A stretch of DNA of 64,000 nt from Paenibacillus sp. FSL R7-0204 (GTDB lineage: Bacteria > Bacillota > Bacilli > Paenibacillales > Paenibacillaceae), in the NCBI RefSeq assembly GCF_038002225.1, contig NZ_JBBOCA010000001.1, positions 5,022,001 through 5,086,000 on the forward strand. Direction: 5' to 3'. A program made the translations under genes and the position numbers. Positions 42,045 through 49,753 of the stretch are shown here, in pieces (position 1 is the first letter of the stretch; each line of letters opens with the position of its first letter). The notes below the pieces were generated by a model. That model did not search any database. It saw only the letters and a program-made list of their open reading frames with translations, and had not been told where the DNA came from.

Positions 42045-42950
42045 TTAATTCAATGATAGGATCGCTTGTTTCAGGCGTCCTCCATTGGCTTCAAGCGCTG
42101 CTTCTGCCGCCTTTGCGTCTAACCCCGTTTTAATCATCATGATGGCCAGCTTACAATTCATTCCTGCCTTTTCAAGCGTCTCTGAGGCGGCTTGGGTGTC
42201 TACACCCGTCGTATTCATAATAATGCGGAGGGAGCGGTCTACCAGCTTGAAATTGCTGGCTTTTAAATCAACCATTAAGTTGTTATACGTTTTACCTAAC
42301 TTGACCATAGTACATGTGGTCAGCATATTAAGCACCAGCTTTTGAGCCGTTCCCGCCTTTAACCGGGTCGAGCCGCTAATGACCTCCGGTCCTACAACAG
42401 GTGAAATACAAATATCTGCAATGGGTTCAAACTTGGAGTCCTTGTTGTTGCACACCCCGATGGTAGCTGCCCCAAGCTCCTTCGCCTTCGCCAAAGCTGC
42501 AATCACAAATTTGGCACTCCCGCTTGCCGAAATGCCTATAACTACATCCTGGTCTGTCACCCCGATGCTTTCGGCTAATGCGGTCCCTTCCTCCTCATCG
42601 TCTTCACAGCCTTCAACCGCACTCCGTAAAGCAATATCACCCCCAGCGATATATCCTTGTACCATGGAAGGATCTGTACCAAAGGTAGGAGGACATTCGG
42701 AAGCGTCCAAAACACCCAATCTTCCGGATGTGCCGGCTCCTATGTAAAACATTCTCCCGCCAGCAGACAGCCTGTGGTGCAGAATATCTACCGCCCTTGC
42801 AATCTGCGGGATTTCGTTGGCGACGGCTGCGGAGACCAGAGCATCCTGCTGATTCATTAACTGGACCATTTGTTCAGTCGTACATTCATCAATCATCAGG
42901 GTGTCCGGATTTACGGCCTCTGTGGTTAATCCCGCAAGGTAGTCATTCAT
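42045..42950 (-). CDS. murQ: N-acetylmuramic acid 6-phosphate etherase
   Basis: Removes D-lactate from MurNAc-6-P to give GlcNAc-6-P. Family features: LTTEAVNPDTLMIDE, GRMFYIGAGTSGRLGVLDASECPPTF, IAGGDIALRSAVEG, and GTAQKLVLNMLTTCTMVKLGK. ATG 42950 has GGAGG 6 nt upstream; a longer frame extends into the leader. 301 aa. It is the first gene of the operon and its promoter is described separately. A SIS fold and the N-terminal Glu in EGCEDDEEEG are seen. Confidence 0.95.
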   Translation of the reverse strand: MNDYLAGLTTEAVNPDTLMIDECTTEQMVQLMNQQDALVSAAVANEIPQIARAVDILHHRLSAGGRMFYIGAGTSGRLGVLDASECPPTFGTDPSMVQGYIAGGDIALRSAVEGCEDDEEEGTALAESIGVTDQDVVIGISASGSAKFVIAALAKAKELGAATIGVCNNKDSKFEPIADICISPVVGPEVISGSTRLKAGTAQKLVLNMLTTCTMVKLGKTYNNLMVDLKASNFKLVDRSLRIIMNTTGVDTQAASETLEKAGMNCKLAIMMIKTGLDAKAAEAALEANGGRLKQAILSLN

Positions 42951-43028
42951 AGTCATCCTCCTTCTGGTTAAATATAAATTACAAATATCTAACAACTTGT
43001 GTTAGAATACCATACATTTATTAATTTT

Positions 43029-43057
43029 ATACTAATGTATATCCCAAAAATCGTCAA
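43029..43057 (-). promoter_or_regulatory. Promoter of the murQ operon
   Basis: Minus strand -35 TTGACG (43052-43057), 17-bp spacer, -10 TAGTAT (43029-43034). ATACATT/AATGTAT inverted arms flank the -10 region. It lies about 80 bp upstream of the murQ start. Confidence 0.7.
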
Positions 43058-43066
43058 TAGATTTTG

Positions 43067-43082
43067 AAATAAAATTTTATTT
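43067..43082. promoter_or_regulatory. Perfect 16-bp palindrome upstream of the murQ -35 box
   Basis: AAATAAAATTTTATTT is an exact palindrome 9 bp upstream of the -35 box. It is a candidate site for the RpiR/MurR-type protein encoded next to it. Confidence 0.5.
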
Positions 43083-43140
43083 ATGAGTATTATTCCGATT
43101 TTTTATTTCATTGTCTTGCATAATCAGTTATATCACATTT

Positions 43141-43154
43141 ATAAAGCGCTTACA
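43141..43154. promoter_or_regulatory. Catabolite-responsive element (cre)
   Basis: Minus strand TGTAAGCGCTTTAT matches the CcpA consensus TGWAARCGYTWNCW at 13 of 14 positions. It lies about 85-100 bp upstream of the -35 box of murQ and near the end of the regulator gene. Carbon-source control of the operon is likely. The rest of the 42951-43342 gap is AT-rich with no gene. Confidence 0.65.
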
Positions 43155-43282
43155 ATATACAATTTCCACTTTTGTCAAACGTTATTATCACTCCTTCTGC
43201 CGTATTCTTGAAAAACGAATCATCAGATTCGTCAAAACCAATCATTTGATGATGCAGATAATCTGACATGGCTAAGGGAATT

Positions 43283-43315
43283 AAAAAAGCATTGACCGAT
43301 GATCGATCAATGCTT
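43283..43315 (-). terminator. Terminator of the MurR-type regulator gene
   Basis: Minus strand AAGCATTGA pairs with TCAATGCTT around an 11-nt loop, followed by TTTTAATTC; it starts about 28 bp after the stop codon. This rules out the 60-codon open frame at 43150-43332 as a gene. Confidence 0.75.
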
Positions 43316-43342
43316 CCTCCAAATCCATTCACTTGTCAGAAC

Positions 43343-44206
43343 TTAATATCTGAGTTTTTTCTTCAAAATATTATGCGTATTGGTCAAAGAGGTTTTTACC
43401 TGCTCGTATTCTGCACTGGCAACCCCGGCAAACAGGATGTCGATGATCGTCAGCATTGCAATACGCGAGCCCATGGCGCCGCTGCGGATCGTTATTTCAG
43501 GGGTAGATATGCTAAGAACAATATCCGCCCGCACTGCAAGCTCACTTTTGTTGTACCGGGTAACCGCAATACAAGTCGCTTTATTCTTCTGGGCAATGAT
43601 CAGGGCATCGATAATGTCACTGGTTGCACCAGAGTTCGAAACAAAAATGGCCACATCATCTTTGCCGAGTAAGGTTGCTGCAGTAAGCTGGCTATGGCCA
43701 TCCGTATAAGCATGACACATCTTGTTAATGCGCGAGAATTTCTGTTCCCCGTCCATACACACGATTCCTGATGCCCCTATGCCAAAGAAAACAATTCTTT
43801 TGCTATGGCACAGCACTTCTACTGCTCTTGCAATCTCTTTCCGGTCAACCACACTAAGTGTGTCCTCAATGGATTTCATGTTATTAAGTGAAATATTTGA
43901 AATAATGGTCGAGAGCTCGTCACCCGGCTGAATATCTGTATATTGGGCCTTTGCATCCTCATCACGGGAACCCAAAGAAGCCGATATACTCACAATAAAA
44001 TTGCGGTATCCGCTGTAGCCCATTGTTTTACAGAACCGCAGGACTGAGGCATCACTTGTTTTACTCGATTGGGCCAATTCCTTAATGGATAAATGGGGAA
44101 TCTCTTCTTTGTTCTCCAGAATATAATCCCCGACCAGCCGTTCAACCGGAGTAAAGCTGTCCCGCATTTCACGAATCTTGATTAATATATTGTCATTTAA
44201 ATTCAT
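43343..44206 (-). CDS. RpiR/MurR-family transcriptional regulator
   Basis: N-terminal helix-turn-helix (SIKELAQSSKTSDASVLRFCKTMGYSGY) and a C-terminal SIS domain with FFGIGASGIVCMD and VSNSGATSDIIDALI that senses phosphosugars. 287 aa. It is upstream of the murQ operon on the same strand but ends at its own terminator, so it is a separate transcript. MurNAc-6-P is the expected effector, by neighbourhood. Confidence 0.88.
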   Translation of the reverse strand: MNLNDNILIKIREMRDSFTPVERLVGDYILENKEEIPHLSIKELAQSSKTSDASVLRFCKTMGYSGYRNFIVSISASLGSRDEDAKAQYTDIQPGDELSTIISNISLNNMKSIEDTLSVVDRKEIARAVEVLCHSKRIVFFGIGASGIVCMDGEQKFSRINKMCHAYTDGHSQLTAATLLGKDDVAIFVSNSGATSDIIDALIIAQKNKATCIAVTRYNKSELAVRADIVLSISTPEITIRSGAMGSRIAMLTIIDILFAGVASAEYEQVKTSLTNTHNILKKKLRY

Positions 44207-44332
44207 AATCTACCTACTCAAGATTTATTGAATATCATAGATATTATCATAAACAATACAGGTGGCCCATTTCAATAGCAAAACCATATTGGCACACTTA
44301 ATTCCTATTATCAATCAGAACTAACCAATCAA

Positions 44333-44374
44333 ACAAAAAGCTCCTGAACCGTCAAAAAGACGGATTCAAGAGCT
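44333..44374 (-). terminator. Terminator of the tRNA-Leu gene
   Basis: Minus strand AGCTCTTGAATCCGTC pairs with GACGGTTCAGGAGCT around a 5-T loop, followed by TTTTTGTTTG. It lies 19 bp after the tRNA 3' end. Confidence 0.75.
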
Positions 44375-44392
44375 GATTCATTCTTAAGGTAA

Positions 44393-44476
44393 TGCGGTCA
44401 AGAGGACTCGAACCTCCACGATATTGCTACCACTGGCACCTGAAGCCAGCGCGTCTGCCAATTCCGCCATGACCGC
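44393..44476 (-). tRNA. tRNA-Leu (anticodon CAG)
   Basis: Class II tRNA of 84 nt on the minus strand. Acceptor GCGGTCA pairs with TGACCGC, discriminator A; anticodon arm CTGGC-TTCAGGT-GCCAG gives anticodon CAG; T-arm GGAGG-TTCGAGT-CCTC; variable arm GGTAGCAATATCG. No CCA is encoded. An AT-rich region (44477-44656) precedes the next gene. Confidence 0.95.
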
Positions 44477-44656
44477 ATATTCAGTTGACTTGCTTGCGCA
44501 GTCACAAGATAGATCTTACCATGCCGGAATTATGAAGTCAAGTTTATTTTAATGTAAATTTCGTTCCATAAATTGCAAGTAAAATATTGCTTTTATTTGC
44601 GGATCCGGTGTATAATGAGAACAAAGGTTCGCATACTATAAATGAGGTGATTTATA

Positions 44657-45115
44657 ATGGCGATTACCAAGAGACACCCCCTAAATACACCAACAATCCC
44701 TGAGAATATAACCAAAGATGAATTGTCCCTGGTCAGAAGCTATCTGCTGCTAACGTTTATTCATAAAGTATTTGAACGGGACTGCCGTGCCATCGGCAAG
44801 AGCGGTCTGTTCAAGACTCCCCAGCTCTACATGGAGCTGGTATCCAGCGCTACCAAGAAGACATCCCTGATGCTGCAGGAGGTTACCCGCGAGCTGACCG
44901 TGAGTCAGCTCAAGATCAGCACTGTGCGCCAGGATCAGCGCGGAGTTACCGCCGAGTATAACTGCCGGGGCTATGTTGGCGAGATCCATATTCTATGGCC
45001 CGGCTTCCGTAATGAAATGATGCAGCGTATGCGCGCCTACCTCGGACTGGGTGCCGAGCTTGCCTCTGTCCTTCCCCGGGAAGAACAAGTCGAACAGTTG
45101 GCCATGTCCATCTAA
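44657..45115 (+). CDS. Hypothetical protein, 152 aa
   Basis: Unrecognised soluble protein. A basic N-terminus (AITKRHPLNTP) precedes a helical region (LVRSYLLLTFIHKVFERDCRAIG) and a beta-rich middle (QLKISTVRQDQRGVTAEYNCRGYVGEIHILWPG). ATG has GAGGTG upstream. It stands alone after the tRNA and is followed by a hairpin. I could not tie it to any system. Confidence 0.6.
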   Translation: MAITKRHPLNTPTIPENITKDELSLVRSYLLLTFIHKVFERDCRAIGKSGLFKTPQLYMELVSSATKKTSLMLQEVTRELTVSQLKISTVRQDQRGVTAEYNCRGYVGEIHILWPGFRNEMMQRMRAYLGLGAELASVLPREEQVEQLAMSI

Positions 45116-45148
45116 GCCGCACCTTGTAATGGATTGTACTGCTGACAT

Positions 45149-45180
45149 AAGAGCCTCGTCCTATTCTGGACGAGGCTCTT
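45149..45180 (+). terminator. Terminator after the 152-aa gene
   Basis: AAGAGCCTCGTCC and GGACGAGGCTCTT form a perfect 13-bp stem with a 6-nt loop. Confidence 0.65.
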
Positions 45181-45249
45181 GGTGCGGGTGCAGATCAATA
45201 TATGATACGTTGACGGGGAGTGGTTTGATTAGACTTTGTCGTCTGGAGT

Positions 45250-45560
45250 ACAGGTACAGGTAGCTCCACGCGAGCAATTGTAATCGGTTTTTCGATTACA
45301 TTTGGAGCAGGTGCCTCCACGCGAGCCATTGTAATCGGTTTTTCGATTACATTTGGAGCAGGTACCTCCGCGCGAGCAATTGTAATCGGTTTTTCGATTA
45401 CATTTGGAGCAGGCACCTCCGCGCGAGCAATTGTAATCGGTTTTTCGATTACATTTGGTCCAGCTACCTCCACACGACCCATTGTAATCGGTTTTTCGAT
45501 TACATTTGGTCCAGCTACCTTCGCGCGAGCCATTGTAATCGGTTTTTCGATTACATTTGA
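45250..45560. repeat. 51-bp tandem repeat array with a hairpin in every unit (six copies)
   Basis: Six units start at 45279, 45330, 45381, 45432, 45483 and 45534. Each has TGTAATCG-GTTTTT-CGATTACA, a perfect 8-bp stem, followed by a variable 29-bp spacer rich in GGAGCAGG/GGTCCAGC and ending CGCGAGC. The unit is 17 codons long, so two minus-strand frames stay open across the array, encoding six copies of NVIEKPIT-type repeats. No ribosome binding site supports either frame. The 45116-45612 stretch holds only this array and a terminator. Confidence 0.85.
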
Positions 45561-45612
45561 CCCAAGTGGCACCCCGGCCCTTTCCTGCCGTTAACCGGCA
45601 CAATGCTTTTCC

Positions 45613-46290
45613 TTACTTCACAACCTTCTCGAGCTGCTTCGATCCTGCCTCCGGGAACAGCTTCGCCGTATGCTCCATGATTCGCTCCCTGGAAGCCCCG
45701 GGCTGATCGTTGTAACGTGAAGTCACATAGTCTGCTCCGAATACATGCTCACTCACGGCATAACGCCCGATTCCCCAGCCGTAGGGACGGCCATGCTTGT
45801 CCTTCTTATAGTCGAATTTGCTGGCTGTAATGTAGGTCTGCATCTGAAGCAGCGTCATGGCTGTGTCGAAGCCCTTGGCACCTTTGGCCGCGAAGCCGGA
45901 CAGTCCTTTGAGGTCACTGGAGAGCAGCCCCTCCTCATGCTCCAGCAGCACATCCATGATTCGTTTGCTGGCCATGGAGGCCAGTCCGTCATCATATCTG
46001 GCATCGAAATCATAACCGTCCCGGCGGTAATTGGCGAAGTCCGGATACCATTCTCTGCTGATGAAACCAGCCTTCTTGTTAAAAAGCTTCGCATAAGCGA
46101 TCTCGCCCCCGGCCGCAATCTCCTCGCGCCATTCCCACGGCCCGATTATATCCTTCACGAACCAGTAGCCCGCAGGCGTGCATTCCTCCAGAGAGAAGCC
46201 TGCGATCTCACAGCGGAACAAGGGCAGGTACCCGATCTCCCGCACCAGCGCGGCCAGTTCCCCGGCATTCTTTATAACCGGCAGCTTCAT
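45613..46290 (-). CDS. AlkZ-related-like protein (tentative), 225 aa
   Basis: Not firmly recognised. Residues 45-110 (FVKDIIGPWEWREEIAAGG, EIAYAKLFNKKAGFISREWYP) resemble the small proteins annotated as AlkZ-related, which share a winged-helix part with the AlkZ DNA glycosylase but lack its full length. A QLEKVV tail follows. No catalytic QxQ motif is seen. It overlaps the SDR gene by 4 nt, so it is in its operon. A role in DNA handling is only inferred. Confidence 0.5.
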   Translation of the reverse strand: MKLPVIKNAGELAALVREIGYLPLFRCEIAGFSLEECTPAGYWFVKDIIGPWEWREEIAAGGEIAYAKLFNKKAGFISREWYPDFANYRRDGYDFDARYDDGLASMASKRIMDVLLEHEEGLLSSDLKGLSGFAAKGAKGFDTAMTLLQMQTYITASKFDYKKDKHGRPYGWGIGRYAVSEHVFGADYVTSRYNDQPGASRERIMEHTAKLFPEAGSKQLEKVVK

Positions 46291-47078
46291 AATTGCCCTC
46301 CTGGGTGGTAGGTCCAGCCCCCGTCTCCGTGGTAAATCATCTGCTTGCTCATCCCGCCATCGATTGTAATATTCTCGCCCGTTATGAATCCCGCAGCCTC
46401 ACTGCACAGGAACAGCACCATGGCCGCGATATCCGCCGGAGTTCCGACCCGTCCCGCAGGATGCTGCAGCCGGTCAGGCTCTGTATGAACCGGCTCCGCC
46501 GATTCCTCTGTACCGTGATAAGCGGTGGTATCAATCCAGCCCGGGCTGACGGCATTAACCCTGGCCTTACCGGCCAGACTTACACTAAGGGCGTGGGTCA
46601 ATGCACCGATTCCGCCTTTGGCCGCAGTATAACTCTCGGTATCCGGCTGCGACATCCGCTCCCGGCTGGAGGAGATATTCACAATAGAAGCTCCTTGAGC
46701 AAAATACGGCTTAAGCCGCAGCGTCAGATAATATGGCGCTGTCACTCCGATCCGCTGCACATACTCGAAATCCTCATAGCTGCACTCGGACTGCAGCCCT
46801 TTACGGCTGATACAGGCATTGTTAATCAGGAAATCCACCCGTCCGTAGCGGCTGATTACCTGTGCGGTGAAATCATCCAGCACGGACTGCTGCGCAATAT
46901 CGCCCGCATAGAAGAACAGCCGCTCTGTGCCATACCGCTCCTCCAGCCAGCGCCCGGCGGCTGAATCCGTATCGATGCAGGCAACCACTGCTCCGGCCTT
47001 CAGTAATTCCCCGGTGATGCAGCGCCCGATTCCGCCCGCCCCGCCGGTGACGATCGCTATTTTATTATGATGGCTCAT
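46287..47078 (-). CDS. Short-chain dehydrogenase/reductase
   Basis: Classical SDR. Cofactor loop TGGAGGIGRCI, NNAC, catalytic SSRERM region with Tyr in ESYTAAKG (YxxxK), and C-terminal GENITIDGG typical of the FabG-like subgroup. 263 aa. It is followed by the AlkZ-related-like gene with a 4-nt overlap. Substrate unknown. Confidence 0.85.
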   Translation of the reverse strand: MSHHNKIAIVTGGAGGIGRCITGELLKAGAVVACIDTDSAAGRWLEERYGTERLFFYAGDIAQQSVLDDFTAQVISRYGRVDFLINNACISRKGLQSECSYEDFEYVQRIGVTAPYYLTLRLKPYFAQGASIVNISSSRERMSQPDTESYTAAKGGIGALTHALSVSLAGKARVNAVSPGWIDTTAYHGTEESAEPVHTEPDRLQHPAGRVGTPADIAAMVLFLCSEAAGFITGENITIDGGMSKQMIYHGDGGWTYHPGGQL

Positions 47079-47097
47079 CGTGGCCTCCGTTCTCCGC

Positions 47098-47319
47098 TCA
47101 TTCTGGGGTATAGGCTTCCGGTCTGGGTTCGCTCACCGGCTGATACAAGTATCTCCGGTCCAGCTTCACCACATGCTTGTTCGGACGCCGGATCATCACC
47201 TGGGTCTCGTCCCAGGCCAGCACGATCCCTCTGATATCATTGCTCGCCAGCCCGTCGCGCACGACTCTTACCCGCTCACCGGAAATCCGGTAGGCATCCA
47301 GTTGTTCATCGCTGATCAT
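47098..47319 (-). CDS. Small basic-rich hypothetical protein, 73 aa
   Basis: Unrecognised. I chose ATG 47319 (MISDEQLDAYR) because a GAGGGG lies upstream; a longer frame lacks one. The compact beta-rich pattern (ERVRVVRDGLASNDIRGIVLAWDETQVMIRR, PNKHVVKLDRRYLYQPV) suggests a small SH3-like or Hfq/YlxR-like fold, but this is a guess. It precedes the SDR gene on the same strand. Confidence 0.5.
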   Translation of the reverse strand: MISDEQLDAYRISGERVRVVRDGLASNDIRGIVLAWDETQVMIRRPNKHVVKLDRRYLYQPVSEPRPEAYTPE

Positions 47320-47376
47320 AATTCTCTTTCCCCTCTCTAGCCTTAGCTTGTCCAAACTTAACCTGAATCCGGTCAT

Positions 47377-47408
47377 GAAAAAGACCCAAATGAGTATCAT
47401 CCGGGTCT
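47377..47408 (-). terminator. Terminator after the 47448-47765 gene
   Basis: Minus strand AGACCC pairs with GGGTCT around a 15-nt loop and ends TTTTTC. Confidence 0.55.
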
Positions 47409-47447
47409 AGTTACGTTTCAAAGCAATCTGTATGTCTTATGAAGTTC

Positions 47448-47765
47448 CTATATCAGCGCTTCATTCTTCTCAAACCAGAAGTCAAGAACTTTAGCGGACA
47501 TCACACGTTGTTCCAGATATTCGACCTGATGCTCTGTGAATGTCTGTCTCCAGCTGAACGACAGCTCTTCACACAAACTTGTGATTGTCAAAAGCTCTGA
47601 CCAAGCAACATAACGTTTGTACCAGAAAAACTGAGGATGTTCGATCATATAGGGATACAAATCGTCGAACTCCGTGTGTTTGCAATCCAGCGCACGTTCG
47701 AAGTGATCCTTAGCCTCGGTTAGTTTATCAATAAAAAATTGCTCTGTCACCGGTTCATTCCCCAT
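47448..47765 (-). CDS. Hypothetical protein, 105 aa
   Basis: Unrecognised, small and helical: EQFFIDKLTEAKDHFERALDC, a Trp/Tyr-rich middle (HPQFFWYKRYVAWSELLTITSL), then EYLEQRVMSAKVLDFWFEKNE. It is flanked by a terminator downstream and the xpt gene upstream. The ATG has a GAGGCG-like site upstream. No family assigned. Confidence 0.5.
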   Translation of the reverse strand: MGNEPVTEQFFIDKLTEAKDHFERALDCKHTEFDDLYPYMIEHPQFFWYKRYVAWSELLTITSLCEELSFSWRQTFTEHQVEYLEQRVMSAKVLDFWFEKNEALI

Positions 47766-47873
47766 TGTGACGCCTCCTCTCTCATGTCTAATTTTTATTA
47801 TAAAGGAAAACTTATAGGGTGAAAAGCAGATGTTTGAAAAATAGGCTATGTTCCTGTTATTGTCACTTACACC

Positions 47874-48443
47874 TTATCCAAAAACGATGGTCCCGTCATT
47901 AAGGGAGGTAATATCAACAAGGGATTCCAGACGGATTCCCTGTTCGCGGATCGTGCGGGCACCGGCCTGGAAGCTTTTTTCGACCACTACGCCAAGGCCC
48001 ACCAGTTCGGCTCCTGAACGCTGGATAATCTTAATCAGGCCGCGGGCCGCGTCGCCGTTGGCGATAATATCATCGATGAAGAGGATTTTGTCATCCTCCG
48101 AGATGAACTGGCGGGACAGCATGATGTCCGTAACAATTCCTTTGGTAAAAGATGGAACCCGTTCGCAAAGAGCATCGGGATCAGCCAGCAGCGTTTTTTT
48201 GCGGCGGGCAAACACCAGCGGCACTTTCATCTCATACGCGGTGGCAAATGCCACGGCAATCCCCGAGGATTCCACAGTCACTACGCGAGTAACTCCAGCC
48301 TCAGCAAATCTGCGGGCAAATTCCCGTCCCATTTCCATCGTCAGCATCGGATCGACCTGGTGGTTAAGCAATCCGTCCAGCTTCAGCACCTGATCCGAGA
48401 CGACTACGCCTTCCTCCAAAATCCGCTGTTTCAATAATTCCAT
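47874..48443 (-). CDS. xpt: Xanthine phosphoribosyltransferase
   Basis: Salvages xanthine with PRPP. The phosphate-binding loop is ILFIDDIIANGDAARG, and the family start is MELLKQRILEEG with KLDGLLNHQVDP. 189 aa matches Bacillus Xpt. GGAGG lies 9 nt before ATG. I looked for a purine riboswitch in the 175-bp gap before ykvI and saw none of its conserved core, so it may be constitutive or PurR-controlled. The nearby transporter is not a PbuX homologue. Confidence 0.92.
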   Translation of the reverse strand: MELLKQRILEEGVVVSDQVLKLDGLLNHQVDPMLTMEMGREFARRFAEAGVTRVVTVESSGIAVAFATAYEMKVPLVFARRKKTLLADPDALCERVPSFTKGIVTDIMLSRQFISEDDKILFIDDIIANGDAARGLIKIIQRSGAELVGLGVVVEKSFQAGARTIREQGIRLESLVDITSLNDGTIVFG

Positions 48444-48619
48444 AATTGTAAACCTCCATTACCCTTTATAGACGTTCCACCGAAATCGCACCTGTTCGTC
48501 CAGGCGGAAGTCATGTCCCTCTGTTCCTCATCATAACCTGTACTATGCGGACTACACAAGGCTATATCCTTGCAGGCCCCGCGATTATAAACTTCGCAGC
48601 ATTCATAAGGAGGCTAAGC

Positions 48620-49753
48620 ATGAAGTCACATGTCCGCACATTACAGATCGCTTTCACTTATATCGGCACCATTGTCGGCGCCGGATTCGCTACCGGCCAG
48701 GAAATCCTCCGTTTTTTCACCAGATACGGCCACTGGGCGCTGCTGACGATTCTATTCTCTGCCGCTCTCTTTATCTGGCTGGGCACCAAAATGATGATCA
48801 TCGCCCGGAAAATCTCTGCTGACTCGTATGAGGATTTCAACCGCCACCTGTTCGGAGCCAAGGCCGGGACCATCATCAGCCTGTTTACCATGATTATTCT
48901 GATCGGGGTGAATAGCATCATGCTGGCAGGCGCCGGGGCGATCTTCAAGGAGCATCTCGGCCTTCCCTATCAGGCGGGGCTGCTTCTGACTATCCTCGGA
49001 TCTTACTTGCTGCTGAAGCGCGGCATTTCCGGCATTCTGCAGATCAACAGCCTCGTGGTGCCCCTGATGCTTACTTTGTCGCTAATCCTTGTCTGCAATA
49101 CGCTGGGCGTTGCGGGAGCCGAACGCTTCCTCTTCCTGCCCACCGATTACAGCAGCATCAACGCCTGGATCTCTCCGCTGCTCTATACCTCGTTCAACCT
49201 TGGCATGGCCCAGGCTGTGCTGGTTCCGCTGGCCCGTCATACGGATGACGAACGTGCGCTGGTGCGCGGCGGTATTCTGGGCGGAGCGGGCATCGGGTTC
49301 ATGCTGCTGGCAGCTCATTTTGCCATGAGCTCGCAGATGCCGGGCATCCTGCAGTTCGAGATTCCGATGGGAAGCATCGCCATCCGGCTGGGTCCGGTGG
49401 TGCAAATGATTTTTCTGCTGCTGATCTTCATGGAAATCTTCAGCACCTTCGTCGCGGGTATCTACGGGGTAAGCGTACAGCTCCAGCAGCGGCTCCCCGT
49501 CGCCCCTGCGCTGGTCGCCCCGCTGCTGATGCTGATCTGCTATGTGTTCAGCCAATTCGGCTTCAGCTCGCTGCTGGGCATCTTCTACCCGATCTTCGGC
49601 GCGCTGTGTCTAATATGGGTGGTCATGCTGGTGCGTTCCCCCATGTCTCCGCCGCCAGGGCAGGGCAAGCCCCCAGCAGGAGGAGCGGGCGGCAAAAAGC
49701 AGGGGATTACGATTGTCAGCATCAAGCCTGCGATCCGGACTACACGGAAATAA
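48620..49753 (+). CDS. ykvI: YkvI-like membrane transporter
   Basis: APC-superfamily-like protein with about ten to eleven spans. Family signature QIAFTYIGTIVGAGFATGQEILRFF resembles B. subtilis YkvI. I chose ATG 48620, which has AAGGAGG 6 nt upstream, over a 25-codon longer frame. 377 aa with a Pro/Gly-rich tail (PMSPPPGQGKPPAGGAGG). The 3' end overlaps the convergent yhaN by 14 bp. Substrate unknown. Confidence 0.8.
   Translation: MKSHVRTLQIAFTYIGTIVGAGFATGQEILRFFTRYGHWALLTILFSAALFIWLGTKMMIIARKISADSYEDFNRHLFGAKAGTIISLFTMIILIGVNSIMLAGAGAIFKEHLGLPYQAGLLLTILGSYLLLKRGISGILQINSLVVPLMLTLSLILVCNTLGVAGAERFLFLPTDYSSINAWISPLLYTSFNLGMAQAVLVPLARHTDDERALVRGGILGGAGIGFMLLAAHFAMSSQMPGILQFEIPMGSIAIRLGPVVQMIFLLLIFMEIFSTFVAGIYGVSVQLQQRLPVAPALVAPLLMLICYVFSQFGFSSLLGIFYPIFGALCLIWVVMLVRSPMSPPPGQGKPPAGGAGGKKQGITIVSIKPAIRTTRK

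Noticed and set aside
43150..43332. 60-codon minus-strand open frame
   Set aside because: It contains the terminator of the regulator gene and the cre site region, and has no ribosome binding site.
45250..45560. CRISPR array
   Set aside because: Spacers are near-identical and the repeat is a short hairpin; no cas genes are nearby.
45195..45603. Two overlapping repeat-protein frames across the 51-bp array
   Set aside because: Open only because the unit is 17 codons long; no ribosome binding site and no non-repeat domain. Kept as an array, not as a gene.
48444..48619. Purine riboswitch before xpt
   Set aside because: The conserved purine riboswitch core is not present in the upstream sequence.
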